Made by a program: the position numbers and the translations under genes. From Elephas maximus indicus (taxonomy: Eukaryota; Chordata; Mammalia; Proboscidea; Elephantidae), in the NCBI RefSeq assembly GCF_024166365.1, contig NC_064826.1, positions 26,126,001 through 26,190,000 on the forward strand: 64,000 nucleotides of DNA, given 5' to 3'. Below are positions 11,749 to 23,260 of the stretch, one piece after another. How positions within the stretch are numbered: position 1 is the first letter of the stretch; each line of letters starts with the position of its first letter. The notes under the pieces are model-generated. The model ran no database searches, was not told the DNA's origin, and worked only from the letters and a program-made list of their open reading frames with translations.

Positions 11749-11930
11749 CTGTCATATCATTAAATGTGAATGCACTTAACTCACTGATGAAGGAAAAGAC
11801 CAGTTCAACATATTCATGGTAGATTCTTACCTCTCTCTCTCCATACTCTTCTCCCTCGTGTGTCTTAAATAGAACCCATGGGAGCTGGGAGTTGACACAG
11901 TAGGATATAAACCCAATACAGTCTTCAAAA
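11749..11930 (-). pseudogene. Possible minus-strand coding exon (182 bp), gene not identified
   Basis: On the minus strand a T-rich tract ends GCTTATTTCAG at 11931, giving a strong acceptor. The sequence then stays open in one frame for 60 codons to ATGACAG followed by the donor GTAAGT at 11748. The conceptual peptide begins FEDCIGFISYCVNSQLPW and ends ELSAFTFNDMT. The other two frames contain stops. I do not recognise the protein and it is not a transposon I know. The neighbouring gene expected on this strand from mammalian synteny is ASB15, but the peptide does not look like its ankyrin repeats. It may be an exon of another gene, a relic of one, or chance; 60 open codons alone is not rare. 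Confidence 0.3.
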
Positions 11931-12027
11931 CTGAAATAAGCAAAAAAAAAAAAAATTAATTCACTTTAAAAAGTACTGTGGAGGAAAGTAAGACTGGCAC
12001 TACTTAAACATGTTATGAACGGCCTAT

Positions 12028-12358
12028 TGTTGTTAGGTGAAGTTGGGTCAATTTCAACTCACAGCGACTCTGTGTGACAGAGTAGAGCTGCTCTGTAGGG
12101 TTCTCTGGGCTGTAATCTTTAGGGTACCACAGTAGCTGCAACAATGGGCTCAAGCATAGCAACCATCATGAGGATGGCGCAGGACCAGGCAGTGTTTCGT
12201 TCCATTGTACACAGGGTCGCTTGAGGGCACCTACCAACAATAAATCTTTAGGGTAGCAGATTGCCAGGTCTTTCTCCCATGGAGCCACTGGGTGGGTTCC
12301 AACCACCGGGTTTTTGATTATCAGCTGAGCACTTTACCCTTTGCATCACCAGCGCTCT
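12028..12358 (-). mobile_element. AfroSINE, long form, split by an RTE fragment
   Basis: The two halves (12028-12126 and 12243-12358) run from TTGTTGTTAGGTGAAG to CATCACCAGCGCTC. The 3' tail is of the RTE-like TTGTTAGGTG type. The break falls in the internal GGCTGTAATCTTTA segment. Confidence 0.88.
12127..12242 (+). mobile_element. 116-bp RTE 3' end inserted in AfroSINE with 13-bp duplication
   Basis: It reads GCTGCAACAATGGGCTCAAG...GATGGCGCAGGACCAGGCAG and ends CCTACCAACAA, the extreme RTE 3' end. AATCTTTAGGGTA at 12114-12126 is repeated at 12243-12255. It is a complete, heavily 5'-truncated retrotransposition event. Confidence 0.92.
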
Positions 12359-13699
12359 TTGAACTGCCTATTTATTACTGTATAAGAAATGAATCCACCA
12401 TTCTTCAGGAAAAAAAAAAAATAGTACTTTGTACAATTTGTTTTGAATAAAGTACCCTGAGTTAAGGAATTAACTGGCATACTTGCATGACTGAATTGCT
12501 AGAGTTACTAAAAAAGAAAAATCTTTAAATAGCACAGTACCAGGCCATTTAGGGCCTAAGGAGAAAAAATGCATTTGAAAAATAGAGAATAGCTTATGCG
12601 CAATCTCCTGAACACTCCCTCAGATCTGTCTTAAATCTTTTTCTCAAGTGGTCTTTAAGTCTGAAATACTGAAGGTAAAACTGAACATAGATTGTGAAAA
12701 AAAAAAAATTATACTACTCAAAATTCAAACTTCTTTCATCATGTGTAGTTTCTGATGGCTCCATCAACGCTTTGAAAATGCGTGAATTGATTTACATGTA
12801 TCTTTAGATACATCTCCTGTATATCCAGTTCTCTAGAAAGTGCTGTTGGGAAGGACGAGAAGTAAAAAATTTGGTTTTATGCCCTGGGAATTAGCAAAGA
12901 GGAAACAGGAATCGAACTGTTTCTAAGCTGTGTGCTATTGATTTAGAGTGCAAAGAAAATCAGAGAAATCAAAATGGGTGAGGTCAAGTCAGGCCTGTGC
13001 TGGAAAATGTTTAAAAACCAGCACCATGGAAATCAGCGAATGTTACACATCAGGGCTCTTAAAAGTTTATAATTTTAATGCCCTGCTTTGATCCAAACAC
13101 AAAGCAATGCTAGTTTTTTCTTTCTTTTTTAGGATTAATAAGACATAAAATTGCCATCTTAAAAAATAATATAAACATTTCTGTAGATCAAAAACAAAAC
13201 TGAAACAAAGTGATGATTGAAGCTACATCTGTTGGGCTTTAGACTTAGATCAAAAACAGACTAGGAATTTGAGTCTTTCTGGGTAATGGGAACCAAAAGT
13301 GCTCCACAGGTGGAAGGAATATATGAGCCAGGCTTACCACATGGAATTGGAGGCTGAGGCAGGACTCTCTGCCCAAGAAAGGAGACTGAGAGAAACTATG
13401 ACCATCTCTAGGGCCACAGCTCTTATAAACCTGAGTGTCTGGATGGCAGGAGGAAGTGGAGACAGCCCTCCACACTAGGACATGGGCCAAGCGGCCTCTT
13501 GGCTCGATGACTAGAACTGTGGTATCTCCAGCATCACAAAGGGATAAAAAACCTTAGCCAAAAACATAAGATTTAATGGACTGGGAACACCAGGCAAAAA
13601 CACTAGCCAGGGAATAGAGGGGAACAGAGAATCAGAGAGAGAGAAAGAGAATCACACACTTAAGATGAGCCTTCAAACTAAAATTCCAAACATTAAGAC

Positions 13700-13730
<31 letters not shown>

Positions 13731-13733
13731 ACA

Positions 13734-13766
<33 letters not shown>
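13700..13766. repeat. (CA)n microsatellite
   Basis: About 67 bases of alternating CA interrupted by two CAGACA variants near 13725 and 13733. Open frames crossing it are repeat artefacts. Confidence 0.98.
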
Positions 13767-13767
<1 letters not shown>

Positions 13768-13795
13768 AGCAAATTCAGAGGGGAAGGAGAGGTAC

Positions 13796-13819
13796 GGGGG
13801 GCGGGGGGCGGAGGGGGGG
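13796..13819 (+). repeat. G-rich tract, potential G-quadruplex
   Basis: Runs of 6, 6, 2 and 7 G separated by single C or A bases, starting 30 bases after the (CA)n tract. Confidence 0.75.
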
Positions 13820-14009
13820 AAGCAATGAATTAAGTAAATATAATTAACCCTTGCCTATAAAAAAGAAGAACAACTAATTTCATATAAAACAGTGGAAATA
13901 AATTAGAGACAACAGAAAAGGACATGAGAGGAGTGATTTCAGTGGGAACTTAAAGCACACTAAATCTTTGCAGTTTTCAGTAAGAGGCTAAAAACTACTG
14001 AGTATGTTT

Positions 14010-15205
14010 TGTTGTTGCAGTGACCCCATGCACAACAGAATGAAACACTGCTCACTCCTCTGCCATCCTCAGAGTCGTTGCTATGTTTGAGCCATTGTTG
14101 CAGCCACTGTGTCAGTCCATCTTGTTGAGGGTCTTCCTTTTTTTCACTGATCCTCTATTTTACCCAGCGTGATGTCCTTCTTTAGCGACTGGTCCTTGCT
14201 GATAACATATCCAAAGTGAGCAACATGAAGTCTCGCCATCCTCGCTTCTGAGGAGCATTGTGGCTGTACTTCTTCTAAGACTGACCTATTCGTTCTTCTG
14301 GCAGCCCGTGGTATATTCAATATTCTTCACCAACACCATAATTCAAATGCATCAATTTTTCTTTGGTTTTCCTTATCCATGTATATAAGGCAATTGAAAA
14401 TACCACGGCTTGGGTCAGGCACACCTTAGTCCTCCAGGTGACATCTTTGCTTTTTAACACTTTAAAGAGGTCTTTTGTAGCAGATGTGCCCAATGCAATA
14501 TATCATTTGATTTCTTGACTGCCGCTTCCATGGGCATTGATTGTTGATCCAAGTAAAAGTAAATCCTTGACAACCTCAACCTTTTCTCTGTTTATCATGA
14601 TGTTGCTATTACTCCAGTTGTGAGGATTTTTGTTTTCTTTATGTTAAGGTGTAATCCATACTGAGGGCTGTGGTCTTTGATCTTCATTAGTAAGTGTTTC
14701 AAATCCTGTTTCAGCAAGCAAGGTTGTATCATCGGCATAACGCAGGTTGTTAATAAGTCTTCCTTCAGTCCTGATGCTGCGTTCTTCTTTATAGAGTCCA
14801 GCTTCTCAGACTATTTGCTCATCGTAACAGTATAATGAAAGGATACAACCCTGATGTACACCTTTCCTAATTTTAAACCATGTAGTATCCCTTTGTTCTG
14901 TTTGAAGGACTGCCTCTTGGTCTGTGTACAGGTTCTGCATGAACACAATTAAATGTGCTGGAATTCCCATTCTTTGCGATATTCTCCATAATTTGTTATG
15001 ATCCACACAGTCGAATGCCTTTGCATAGTCAATAAAACACAGGTAAACATCTTTCTGGTATTCTCTGCTTTCAGCCAAGATCCATCTGACATCAGCAATG
15101 GTATCCCTGGTTCCACAACCTCTTTTGAATCCAGCTTGACTATCCGGCAGTTCCCTGTTGAAGCAGTTTATCATACTGTACATAGAGAGCCTCCACAATT
15201 TTACT
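14010..15205 (-). mobile_element. RTE-class LINE, about 1.2 kb of ORF2 and 3' UTR
   Basis: Begins with the reverse 3' UTR (GTTGTTGCAGTGACCCCATGCACAACAGAATG) and extends through the RT core to an open frame at 14806-15198, encoding SQAGFKRGCGTRD, DYAKAFDCVDH and [10 protein letters not shown]. These are RT domains 2a-4. It has several frame breaks. Confidence 0.92.
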
Positions 15206-15432
15206 GTTATTCAGTACTAATGTGTTTTTAATTTTAGTCACATTGCCTTTGATTTTTAATTGTATTGGATCATTGTTTAAGACAAAATATAAGAAGAATA
15301 CAAATGATAACTATGTAAAACTTACTAATATTTTCATAATTCATTACTGAGGTATTTATATTTTATCCTGTTTTGCTTTTTATTTACTGTGCTTCTCTTT
15401 GCTTTTATCTTTTTGTTTGTGTTCTTTATTGT

Positions 15433-15967
15433 TGTCTTAGTCATCTAGTGCTGCTCTAACAGAAATAGCACAAGTGGATGGCTTTAACAAAAAGAATTTT
15501 ACTTTCTCAGTCTAGTAGGCAAGAAGTCCAAATTCAGGGCATCAGCTCCAGAGGAAGGCTTCCTCTCTCTATCCGCTCTGGAGGAAGATCCTTCTCATCA
15601 GTCTTCCCCTGGACTAGGAGCTTCTCCACACAGGAACCCCAGGTCCAAAGGACATGCACCGCCCCTGGCACTGCTTTCTTGGTGGTATGAGGTCCTCCAT
15701 TCTCTGCTTGCTTCCCTTTCCTTCTATCTCTTGTAAGATAAAAGGTGGTGCAGGTCACACCCCAGGGAACCTCCCTTTATATTGGATCAGGGATGTGACC
15801 TGAGCAAGGGTGTTACATCCCACCCTAATCCTCTTTAACCACAGGCAGAAATTATGATTTATAACACGTAGGAAAATCACAAAATGGAGGACAACTACGC
15901 AATACTGGGAATCATGACCTAACCAAGCTGACACATATTTTGGGGGGACACAATTCAATCCATGACA
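15433..15967 (-). mobile_element. Solo MaLR-like LTR
   Basis: The 535-bp segment starts TGTCTTAGTC and ends CCATGACA, with ATTGT before and ATTGG after (4 of 5 bases duplicated). In reverse it reads GTCATGGATTGAATTGTGTCC..., the MaLR/MLT-type LTR start, and carries the GTGACCTGAGCAAGGGTG segment typical of afrotherian copies I have seen. Short open frames inside are not genes. Confidence 0.75.
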
Positions 15968-16054
15968 ATTGGATTGACAGAATTTTTCTCTTTTCTGACT
16001 ATTTTGGTCCCTGCTGGTTTGAAAATGATTTACTCTTTTTCCTCTCTTAATGGT

Positions 16055-16069
16055 GACCCCTACAAATTT
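16055..16069. repeat. Target-site duplication of L1 copy A, left
   Basis: GACCCCTACAAATTT, repeated exactly at 23413-23427. Confidence 0.97.
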
Positions 16070-17067
16070 TTTTTTTATTAACTTTTATTAAGCTTCAAGT
16101 GAACGTTTACAAATCCAATCAGTCTGTCACATATAAGTTTACATACATCTCACTCCCTACTCCCACTTGCTCTCCCCTTCTTGAGTCAGCCCTTTCAGTC
16201 TCTCCTTTCGTGACAATTTTGCCGGCTTCCCTCTCGCTCTATCCTCCCATCCCCCCTCCAGACAGGAGATGCCAGCACAATCTCAAGTGTCCACCTGATA
16301 TAATTAGCTCACTCTTCATCAGCATCTTTCTCCCACCCACTGACCAGTCCCTTTCATTTTTGATGAGTTGTCTTCGGGGATGGTTCCTGTCCTGTGCCAA
16401 CAGAAGGTCTGGGGACCATGGCCACCGGGATTCCTCTAGTCTCAGTCAGACCATTAAGTATGGTCTTTTTATGAGAATTTGGGGTCTGCATCCCACTGAT
16501 CTCCTGCTCCCTCAGGAGTTCTCTGTTGTGCTCCCTGTCAGGGCAGTCATCGATTGTGGCCGGGCACCAACTAGTTCTTCTGGTCTCAGGATGATGCAGG
16601 TCTCTGGTTCATGTGGCACTTTCTGTCTCTTGGGCTCTTAGTTGTCGTGTGACCTTGGTGTTCTTCATTTTCCTTTGCGCCAGGTGGGTTGACACCAATT
16701 GATGCATCTTAGATGGCCACTTGTTAGCATTTAAGACCCCAGACACGACATTTCAAAGTGGGATGCAGAATGTTTTCATAATAGAATTATTTTGCCAATT
16801 GACTTAGAAGTCCCCTCAAACCATGGTCCCCAGACCCCCACCCTTGCTCCGCTGACCTTTGAAGCATTCATTTTATCCCGGAAACTTCTTTGCTTTTGGT
16901 CCAGTCCAATTGAGCTGACCTTCCATGTATTGAGTGTTGTCTTTCCCTTCACCTAAAGCAGTTCTCATCTACTGATTAATCAATAAAAAACCCTCTCCCT
17001 CCCTCCCTCCCCCCTTCGTAACCACAAAAGTATGTGTTCTTCTCAGTTTTTACTATTTCTCAAGATC

Positions 17068-20000
17068 TTATAATAGTGGTCTTATACAATATTTGTCCTT
17101 TTGCCTCTGACTCATTTCGCTCAGCATAATGCCTTCCAGGTTCCTCCATGTTATGAAATGTTTCACAGATTCGTCACTGTTCTTTATCGATGCGTAGTAT
17201 TCCATTGTGTGAATATACCACAATTTATTTACCTATTCATCCGTTGATGGACACCTTGGTTGCTTCCAGCTTTTTGCCAGAGCTGCAATAAACATGGGTG
17301 TGCATATATCTGTTTGTGTGAAGGCTCTTGTATCTCTAGGGTATATTCCGAGGAGTGGGATTTCTGGGTTGTATGGTAGTTCTATTTCTAACTGTTTAAG
17401 ATAACGCCAGATAGATTTCCAAAGTGGTTGTACCATTTTACATTCCCACCAGCAGTGTATAAGAGTTCCAACCTCTCCGCAGCCTCTCCAACATTTATTA
17501 TTTTGTGTTTTTTCGATTAATGCCAGCCTTGTTGGTGTGAGATGTAGTTTTAATTTGCATTTCTCTAATGGCTAATGATCGAGAGCATTTTCTCATGTAT
17601 CTGTTGGCTGCCTGAATATCTTCTTTAGTGAAGTGCGTGTTCCTATCCTTTGCCCACTTCTTGATTGGGTTGTTTGTCTTTTTGTGGTTGAGTTTTGACA
17701 GAATCATGTAGATTTTAGAGATCAGGCGCTGGTCTGAGATGTCATAGCTGAATATTCTTTCCCAGTCTGTAGGTGGTCTTTTTACTCTCTTGGTGAAGTC
17801 TTTAGATGAGCATAGGTGTTTGATTTTTAGGAGCTCCCAGTTATCGGGTTTCTCTTCATCATTTTTGGTAATGTTTTGTATTCTGTTTATGCCTTGTATT
17901 AGGGCTCCTAGGGTTGTCCCAATTTTTTCTTCCATGATCTTTATCGTTTTAGTCTTTATGTTTAGGTCTTTGATCCACTTGTAGTTTTTGTGCATGGTGT
18001 GAGGTATGGGTCCTGTTTCATTTTTTTGCAAATGGATATCCAGTTATGCCAGCACCATTTGTTAAAAAGACTATCTTTTCCCCAATTAACTGACACTGGG
18101 CCTTTGTCAAATATCAGCTGCTCATACGTGGATGGATTTATATCTGGGTTCTCAATTCTGTTCCATTGGTCTATGTGCCTGTTATTGTACTAGTACCAGG
18201 CTGTTTTGACTACTGTGGCTGTATAATAGCTTCTGAAATCAGGTAGAGTGAGGCCTCCCACTTTCTTCTTCTTTTTCAGTAATGCTTTGCTTATCCGGGG
18301 CTTCTTTCCCTTCCATATGAAATTGGTGATTTGTTTCTCTATCCCCTTAAAATATGACATTGGAATTTGGATCGGAAGTGTGTTAAATGTATAGATGGCT
18401 TTTGGTAGAATAGACGGTTTTACTATGTTAAGTCTTCCTATCCATGAGCAAGGTATGTTTTTCCACTTAAGTATGTCCTTTTGAATTTCTTGTAGTAGAG
18501 CTTTGTAGTTTTCTTTGTATAGGTCTTTTACATCCTTGGTAAGATTTATTCCTAAGTATTTTATCTTCTTGGGGGCTACTGTGAATGGTATTGATTTGGT
18601 TATTTCCTCTTCGGTGTTCTTTTTGTTGATGTAGAGGAATCCAAGTGATTTTTGTATGTTTATTTTATAACCTGAGACTCTGCCAAACTCTTCTATTAGT
18701 TTCAGTAGTTTTCTGGAGGATTCCTTAGGGTTTTCTGTGTATATAATCATGTCATCTGCAAATAGTGATAACTTTACTTCTTCCTTGCCAATCCGGATAC
18801 CTTTTATTTCTTTGTCTAGCCTAATTGCCCTGGCTAGGACTTCCAGCACGATGTTGAATAAGAGTGGTGATAAAGGGCATCCTTGTCTGCTTCCCATTCT
18901 CAAGGGAAATGCTTTCAGGTTCTCTCCATTTAGAGTGATATTGGCTGTTGGCTTTGCATAGATGCCCTTTATTATGTTGAGGAATTTTCCTTCAATTCCT
19001 ATTTTGGTAAGAGTTTTTATCATAAATGGGTGTTGGACTTTGTCAAATGCCTTTCCTCCATCAATTGATAAGATCATGTGGGTTTTGTCTTTTGTTTTAT
19101 TTATGTGATGGATTACATTAATGGTTTTTCTGATATTAAACCAGCCTTGCATACCTGGTATAAATCCCACTTGATCATGGTGAATTATTTTTTTGATGTG
19201 TTGTTGGATTCTATTGGCTAGAATTTTGTTGAGGATTTTTGCATCTATGTTCATGAGGGATATAGGTCTATAATTTTCTTTTTTTGTAATGTCTTTACCT
19301 GGTTTTGGTATCAGGGAGATGGTGGCTTCATAGAATGAGTTGGGTAGTATTCCGTCATTTTCTATGCTTTGAAATACCTTCAGTAGTAGTGGTGTTAAGT
19401 CTTCTCTGAAAGTTTGGTAGAACTCTGCAGTGAAGCCGTCTGGGCCAGGGCTTTTTTTTTTGGGAGTTTTTTGATTACCGTTTCAATCTCTTTTTTTGTT
19501 ATGGGTCTATTTAGTTGTTCTACTTCTGAATGTCTTAGTTTAGGTAGGTAGTGTTTTTCCAGGAATTCATCCATTTCTTCTAGGTTTGCAAATTTGTTAG
19601 AGTACAATTTTTCGTAATAATCTGAAATGATTCTTTTAATTTCATTTGATTCTGTTGTGATGTGGTCCTTCTCGTTTCTTACTCGGGTTATTTGTTTCCT
19701 TTCCTGTATTTCTTTAGTCAGTCTAGCCAATGGTTTATCAATTTTGTTAATTTTTTCAAAGAACCAGCTTTTGGCTTTGTTAATTCTTTCAATTGTTTTT
19801 CTGTTCTCTAATTCATTTAGTTCAGCTCTAATTTTTATTATTTGTTTTCTTCTGGTGCCTGATGGATTCTTTTGTTGCTCACTTTCTATTTGTTCAAGTT
19901 GTAGGGACAGTTCTCTGATTTTGGCTCTTTCTTCTTTTTGTATGTGTGCATTTATCGATATAAATTGGCCTCTGAGCACTGCTTTTGCTGTGTCCCAGAG

Positions 20001-20858
20001 GTTTTGATAGGAAGTATTTTCATTCTCGTTGCATTCTATGAATTTCCTTATTCCCTCCTTGATGTCTTCTATAACCCAGTCTTTTTTCAGGAGGGTATTG
20101 TTCATTTTCCAAGTATTTGATTTCTTTTCCCTAGTTTTCCTGTTATTGATCTCTAGTTTTATTGCCTTGTGGTCTGAGAAGATGCTCTGTAATATTTCGA
20201 TGTTTTGGACTCTGCAAAGGTTTGTTTTATGACCTAATATGTGGTCTATTCTAGAGAATGTTCCATGTGCGCTAGAAAAAAAAGTGTATTTTGCAGCAGT
20301 TGGGTGGAGAGTTCTGTATAAGTCAATGAGGTCAAGTTGGTTGATTGCTGTAAGTAGATCTTCCGTGTCTCTATTGAGCTTCTTACTGGATGTCCTGTCC
20401 TTCTCCGAAGGTGGTGTGTTGAAGTCTCCTACTATAATTGTGGAGGTGTCTATCTCACTTTTCAATTCTGTTAAAGTTTGTTTTATGTATCTTGCAGCCC
20501 TGTCATTGGGTGCATAAATATTTAATATGGTTATGTCTTCCTGATCAATTGTCCCTTTTATCATTATATAGTGTCCTTTTTTACCCTTTGTGGTGGATTT
20601 AAGTCTAAAGTCTATTTTGTCAGAAATTAATATTGCTACTCCTCTTCTTTTTTGCTTATTGTTTGCTTGATATATTTTTTTCCATCCTTTGAGTTTTAGT
20701 TTGTTTGTGTCTCTAAGTCTAAGGTGTGTCTCTTGTAGGCAGCATATAGATGGATCGTGTTTCTTTATCCAGTCCGTGACTCTCTGTCTCTTTATTGGTG
20801 CATTTAGTCCGTTTACATTCAGCGTAATTATAGATAAATAAGTTTTTAGTGCTGTCAT
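17068..20858 (-). pseudogene. L1 copy A ORF2 (endonuclease / reverse transcriptase), broken
   Basis: ORF2 encodes an apurinic-type endonuclease and reverse transcriptase needed for target-primed insertion. The first open part (20858-19395) has the endonuclease with [17 protein letters not shown] and SDHKAI. The second (19254-18190) has the RT core, including the FADD box at 18751-18762 and [12 protein letters not shown]. There are at least three frame changes (near 19.45, 18.1 and 17.5 kb) and a TAG at 18187-18189. Without them the frame would end in CIRPLL and TAA at 17068-17070, about 1,260 codons, near the usual L1 ORF2 length. It is not functional. Confidence 0.95.
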
Positions 20859-21313
20859 TTTGATGCCTTTTTATGTGTGTTGTTGACAATTTCATTTTTC
20901 CACATACTTTTTTGTGCTGAGACGTTTTTCTTAGTAATTTGTGAGATCCTCATTTTCATAGTGTTTGACTTTATGTTAGTTGAGTCGTTACGTTTTTCTT
21001 GGCTTTTATCTTGAGTTATGGAGTTGTTATACCTTTTTGTGGTTACCTTATTATTTTTCCCTATTTTTCTAAGTAAAAACCTAACTTGTATCGTTCTATA
21101 TCGCTTTGTATCACTCTCCATATGGCAGTTTAATGCCTCCTGTATTTAGTCCCTCTTTTTGATTATTGTGATCTTTTACCTATTGACTTCCATGATTCCC
21201 TGTTATGTGTATTTTTTTTTTTAATTAATCTTAATTTGTTTTTGTGATTTCCCTATTTGAGTTGATATCAGGACGTTCTGTTTTGTGACCTTGTGTTGTG
21301 CTGATATCTGATA

Positions 21314-22331
21314 TTATTGGTTTTCTGACCAAAGAATATCCTTTAGTATTTCTTGTAGCTTTGGTTTGGTTTTTGCAAATTCTCTAAACTTGTGTTTATC
21401 TGTACATATCTTAATTTCGCCTTCATATTTCAGAGAGAGTTTTGCTGGATATATGATCCTTGGTTGGCAGTTTTTCTCCTTCAGTGCTCTGTATATGTCG
21501 TCCCATTCCCTTCTTGCCTGCATGGTTTCTGCTGAGTAGTCTGAACTTATTCTTATTGATTCTCCCTCAAAGGAAACCTTTCTTTTCTCCCTGGCTGCTT
21601 TTAAAATTTTCTCTTTATCTTTCGTTTTGGTGAGTTTGATGATAATATGTCTTGGTGTTTTTCTTTTTGGATCAATCTTAAATGGGGTTTGATGAGCATC
21701 TTGGATAGATATCCTTTTATCTTTCATGATGTCAGGGAAGTTTTGTGTCAGGAGTTCTTCAACTATTTTCTCTGTGTTTTCTGTCCCCCCTCCCTGTTCT
21801 GGAACTCCAATAACCTGCAAGTTATCCTTCTTGATAGAGTCCCACATGATTCTTAGGGTTTCTTCATTTTTTTTAATTCTTTTATCTGATTTTTTTCCAG
21901 CTATGTTGGTGTTGATTCCCTGGTCCTCCAGGTGTCCCAGTCTGCATTCTAATTGCTCGAGTCTGCTCCTCTGACTTCCTATTGCGTTGTCTAATTCTGT
22001 AATTTTATTGTTAATCTTTTGGATTTCTACATGCTGTCTCTCTATGGATTCTCACAACTTATTAATTTTTCCACTATGTTCTTGAATAATCTTTTTGAGT
22101 TCTTCAACAGTTTTATCAGGGTGTTCCTTGGCTTTTTCTGCAGTTTGCCTTATTTCGTTTGTGATGTCTTGAAGCATTCTGTAAATTAGTTTTTTATATT
22201 CTGTATCTGATAATTCCAGGATTGTATCTTCATTTGGGAAAGATTTTGATTCTTTTGTTTGGGGGGTTGGAAAAGCTGTCATGGTCTGCCCTCTTTATGT
22301 GGTTTGATATGGACTGCTGTCTCCGAGCCAT
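21314..22331 (-). pseudogene. L1 copy A ORF1 (RNA-binding chaperone), broken
   Basis: The ATG at 22331 starts [13 protein letters not shown], as in copy B, but a one-base insertion near 22290 shifts the frame. From 22282 the correct frame continues to 21314 apart from one TGA (where copy B has CAA, glutamine) after 76 codons. The frame includes a coiled-coil stretch ([11 protein letters not shown]) and a C-terminal domain with DSIKKDNLQVIGVPE and PRHIIIKL, typical of L1 ORF1p. Length is about 340 codons. Damage is light compared with ORF2. Confidence 0.93.
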
Positions 22332-22650
22332 CACTGGGAAACTAGTTTTTCCAGAAAATCCGCTAAAAAAAAATGCAGTCAGATCCCTATCAGAGTTCTC
22401 CCTCTGGCTCAGGCAATTCGGATGTTAATGAAGCCGCCTGGGGAGGGTGGGGGAGGGATCAGAGAGATAGGAGAGTAGCACCACAGAATATAGCCAGAGT
22501 TGCTTGTCTTGCTTGGAATGACTATTATATCTGAGATTCCCGTGGGGCACATCGCCTATGTCTGCTGGCTGTGTGGAGATTGCCCCCGGGGGGTCTGGCC
22601 CGCTGAAGTCACGGTCAGATCCTCCGCTGCCAGCCCCACGCCCAACGTCA

Positions 22651-23260
22651 AGGTTCCCCTGCTGGGACGGTGCGCTCTCAACTCCAAAATCAGTCGCTGC
22701 CTCCCGGGGACTTCTCGTCCCTCCAGCCGCGTCGCCGTGCCGCCCCCACGAACCGGCTCGACCCCCTCCGGGGTAAGTTCAGGTGAGTGGAGCAGCTCCC
22801 CATGCTTGTGCCATGACTGAGCGTCCCGGCTGGGACGCTGCTCTCCCCGCTCCAGGACCAGTCGCTGCCTCCCGGGGACTTCTCCCACCGGCTGCATCGC
22901 CACGCCGCCCGCGCGACCCGGCTGGGCCCCCTCCCGGGGTTAGTTCAGGGGAGTGGAGCAGCTCTCTGTGCTTATGCTGTGCCTGCGCCCAGTCAAAATC
23001 CCGGCGGGATGGTTCCCCGGCTGGGACGCTGCTCTCCCCGCTCCAAGATCAGTCACTGCCTCCCGGGGACTTCTCCCACCGGCTGCGTCGCCACCGCCCA
23101 CACGAACCGGCTGGGCCCCCTCCCGGAATGAGTTCGGGGGCTAGGGCTGGGCCCCTTGTTTGTACCGTCTGCTCCCCTGGGCTCTGCCCTAAATCGGGTG
23201 CCAAAGGTTACCTGACTGGTACGCTGGCTCCAGGCTCTGAAAACAATCGCTGCTTCCCCG
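22651..23260 (-). repeat. Tandem units in L1 copy A 5' UTR, about four units
   Basis: A CTGGGACG-type core followed by CAGTCGCTGCCTCCCGGGGACTTCTC and a proline-codon-like CCGGCTGGGCCCCCTCC segment recurs with cores at 22662, 22830, 23021 and (as CTGGTACG) 23216, spacing 168, 191 and 195. The region is strongly CpG-rich. It is probably the L1 promoter, comparable in architecture to monomer-type L1 promoters in rodents. Confidence 0.85.

Larger units (their letters stand above)
12360..13985. other. Intergenic sequence with (CA)n and G-rich tracts
   Basis: No gene recognised. 13100-13660 is moderately GC-rich and could be an old LTR, but I cannot name it. Confidence 0.4.

Noticed and set aside
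13665-13847. His/Thr-rich 60-codon frame
   Set aside because: It is translated (CA)n microsatellite.
15478-15758. Open frames on both strands, 70-74 codons
   Set aside because: Both are inside the solo MaLR-like LTR at 15433-15967.
19627-20517. Several 60-126-codon + strand frames
   Set aside because: They are antisense shadows of L1 copy A ORF2.
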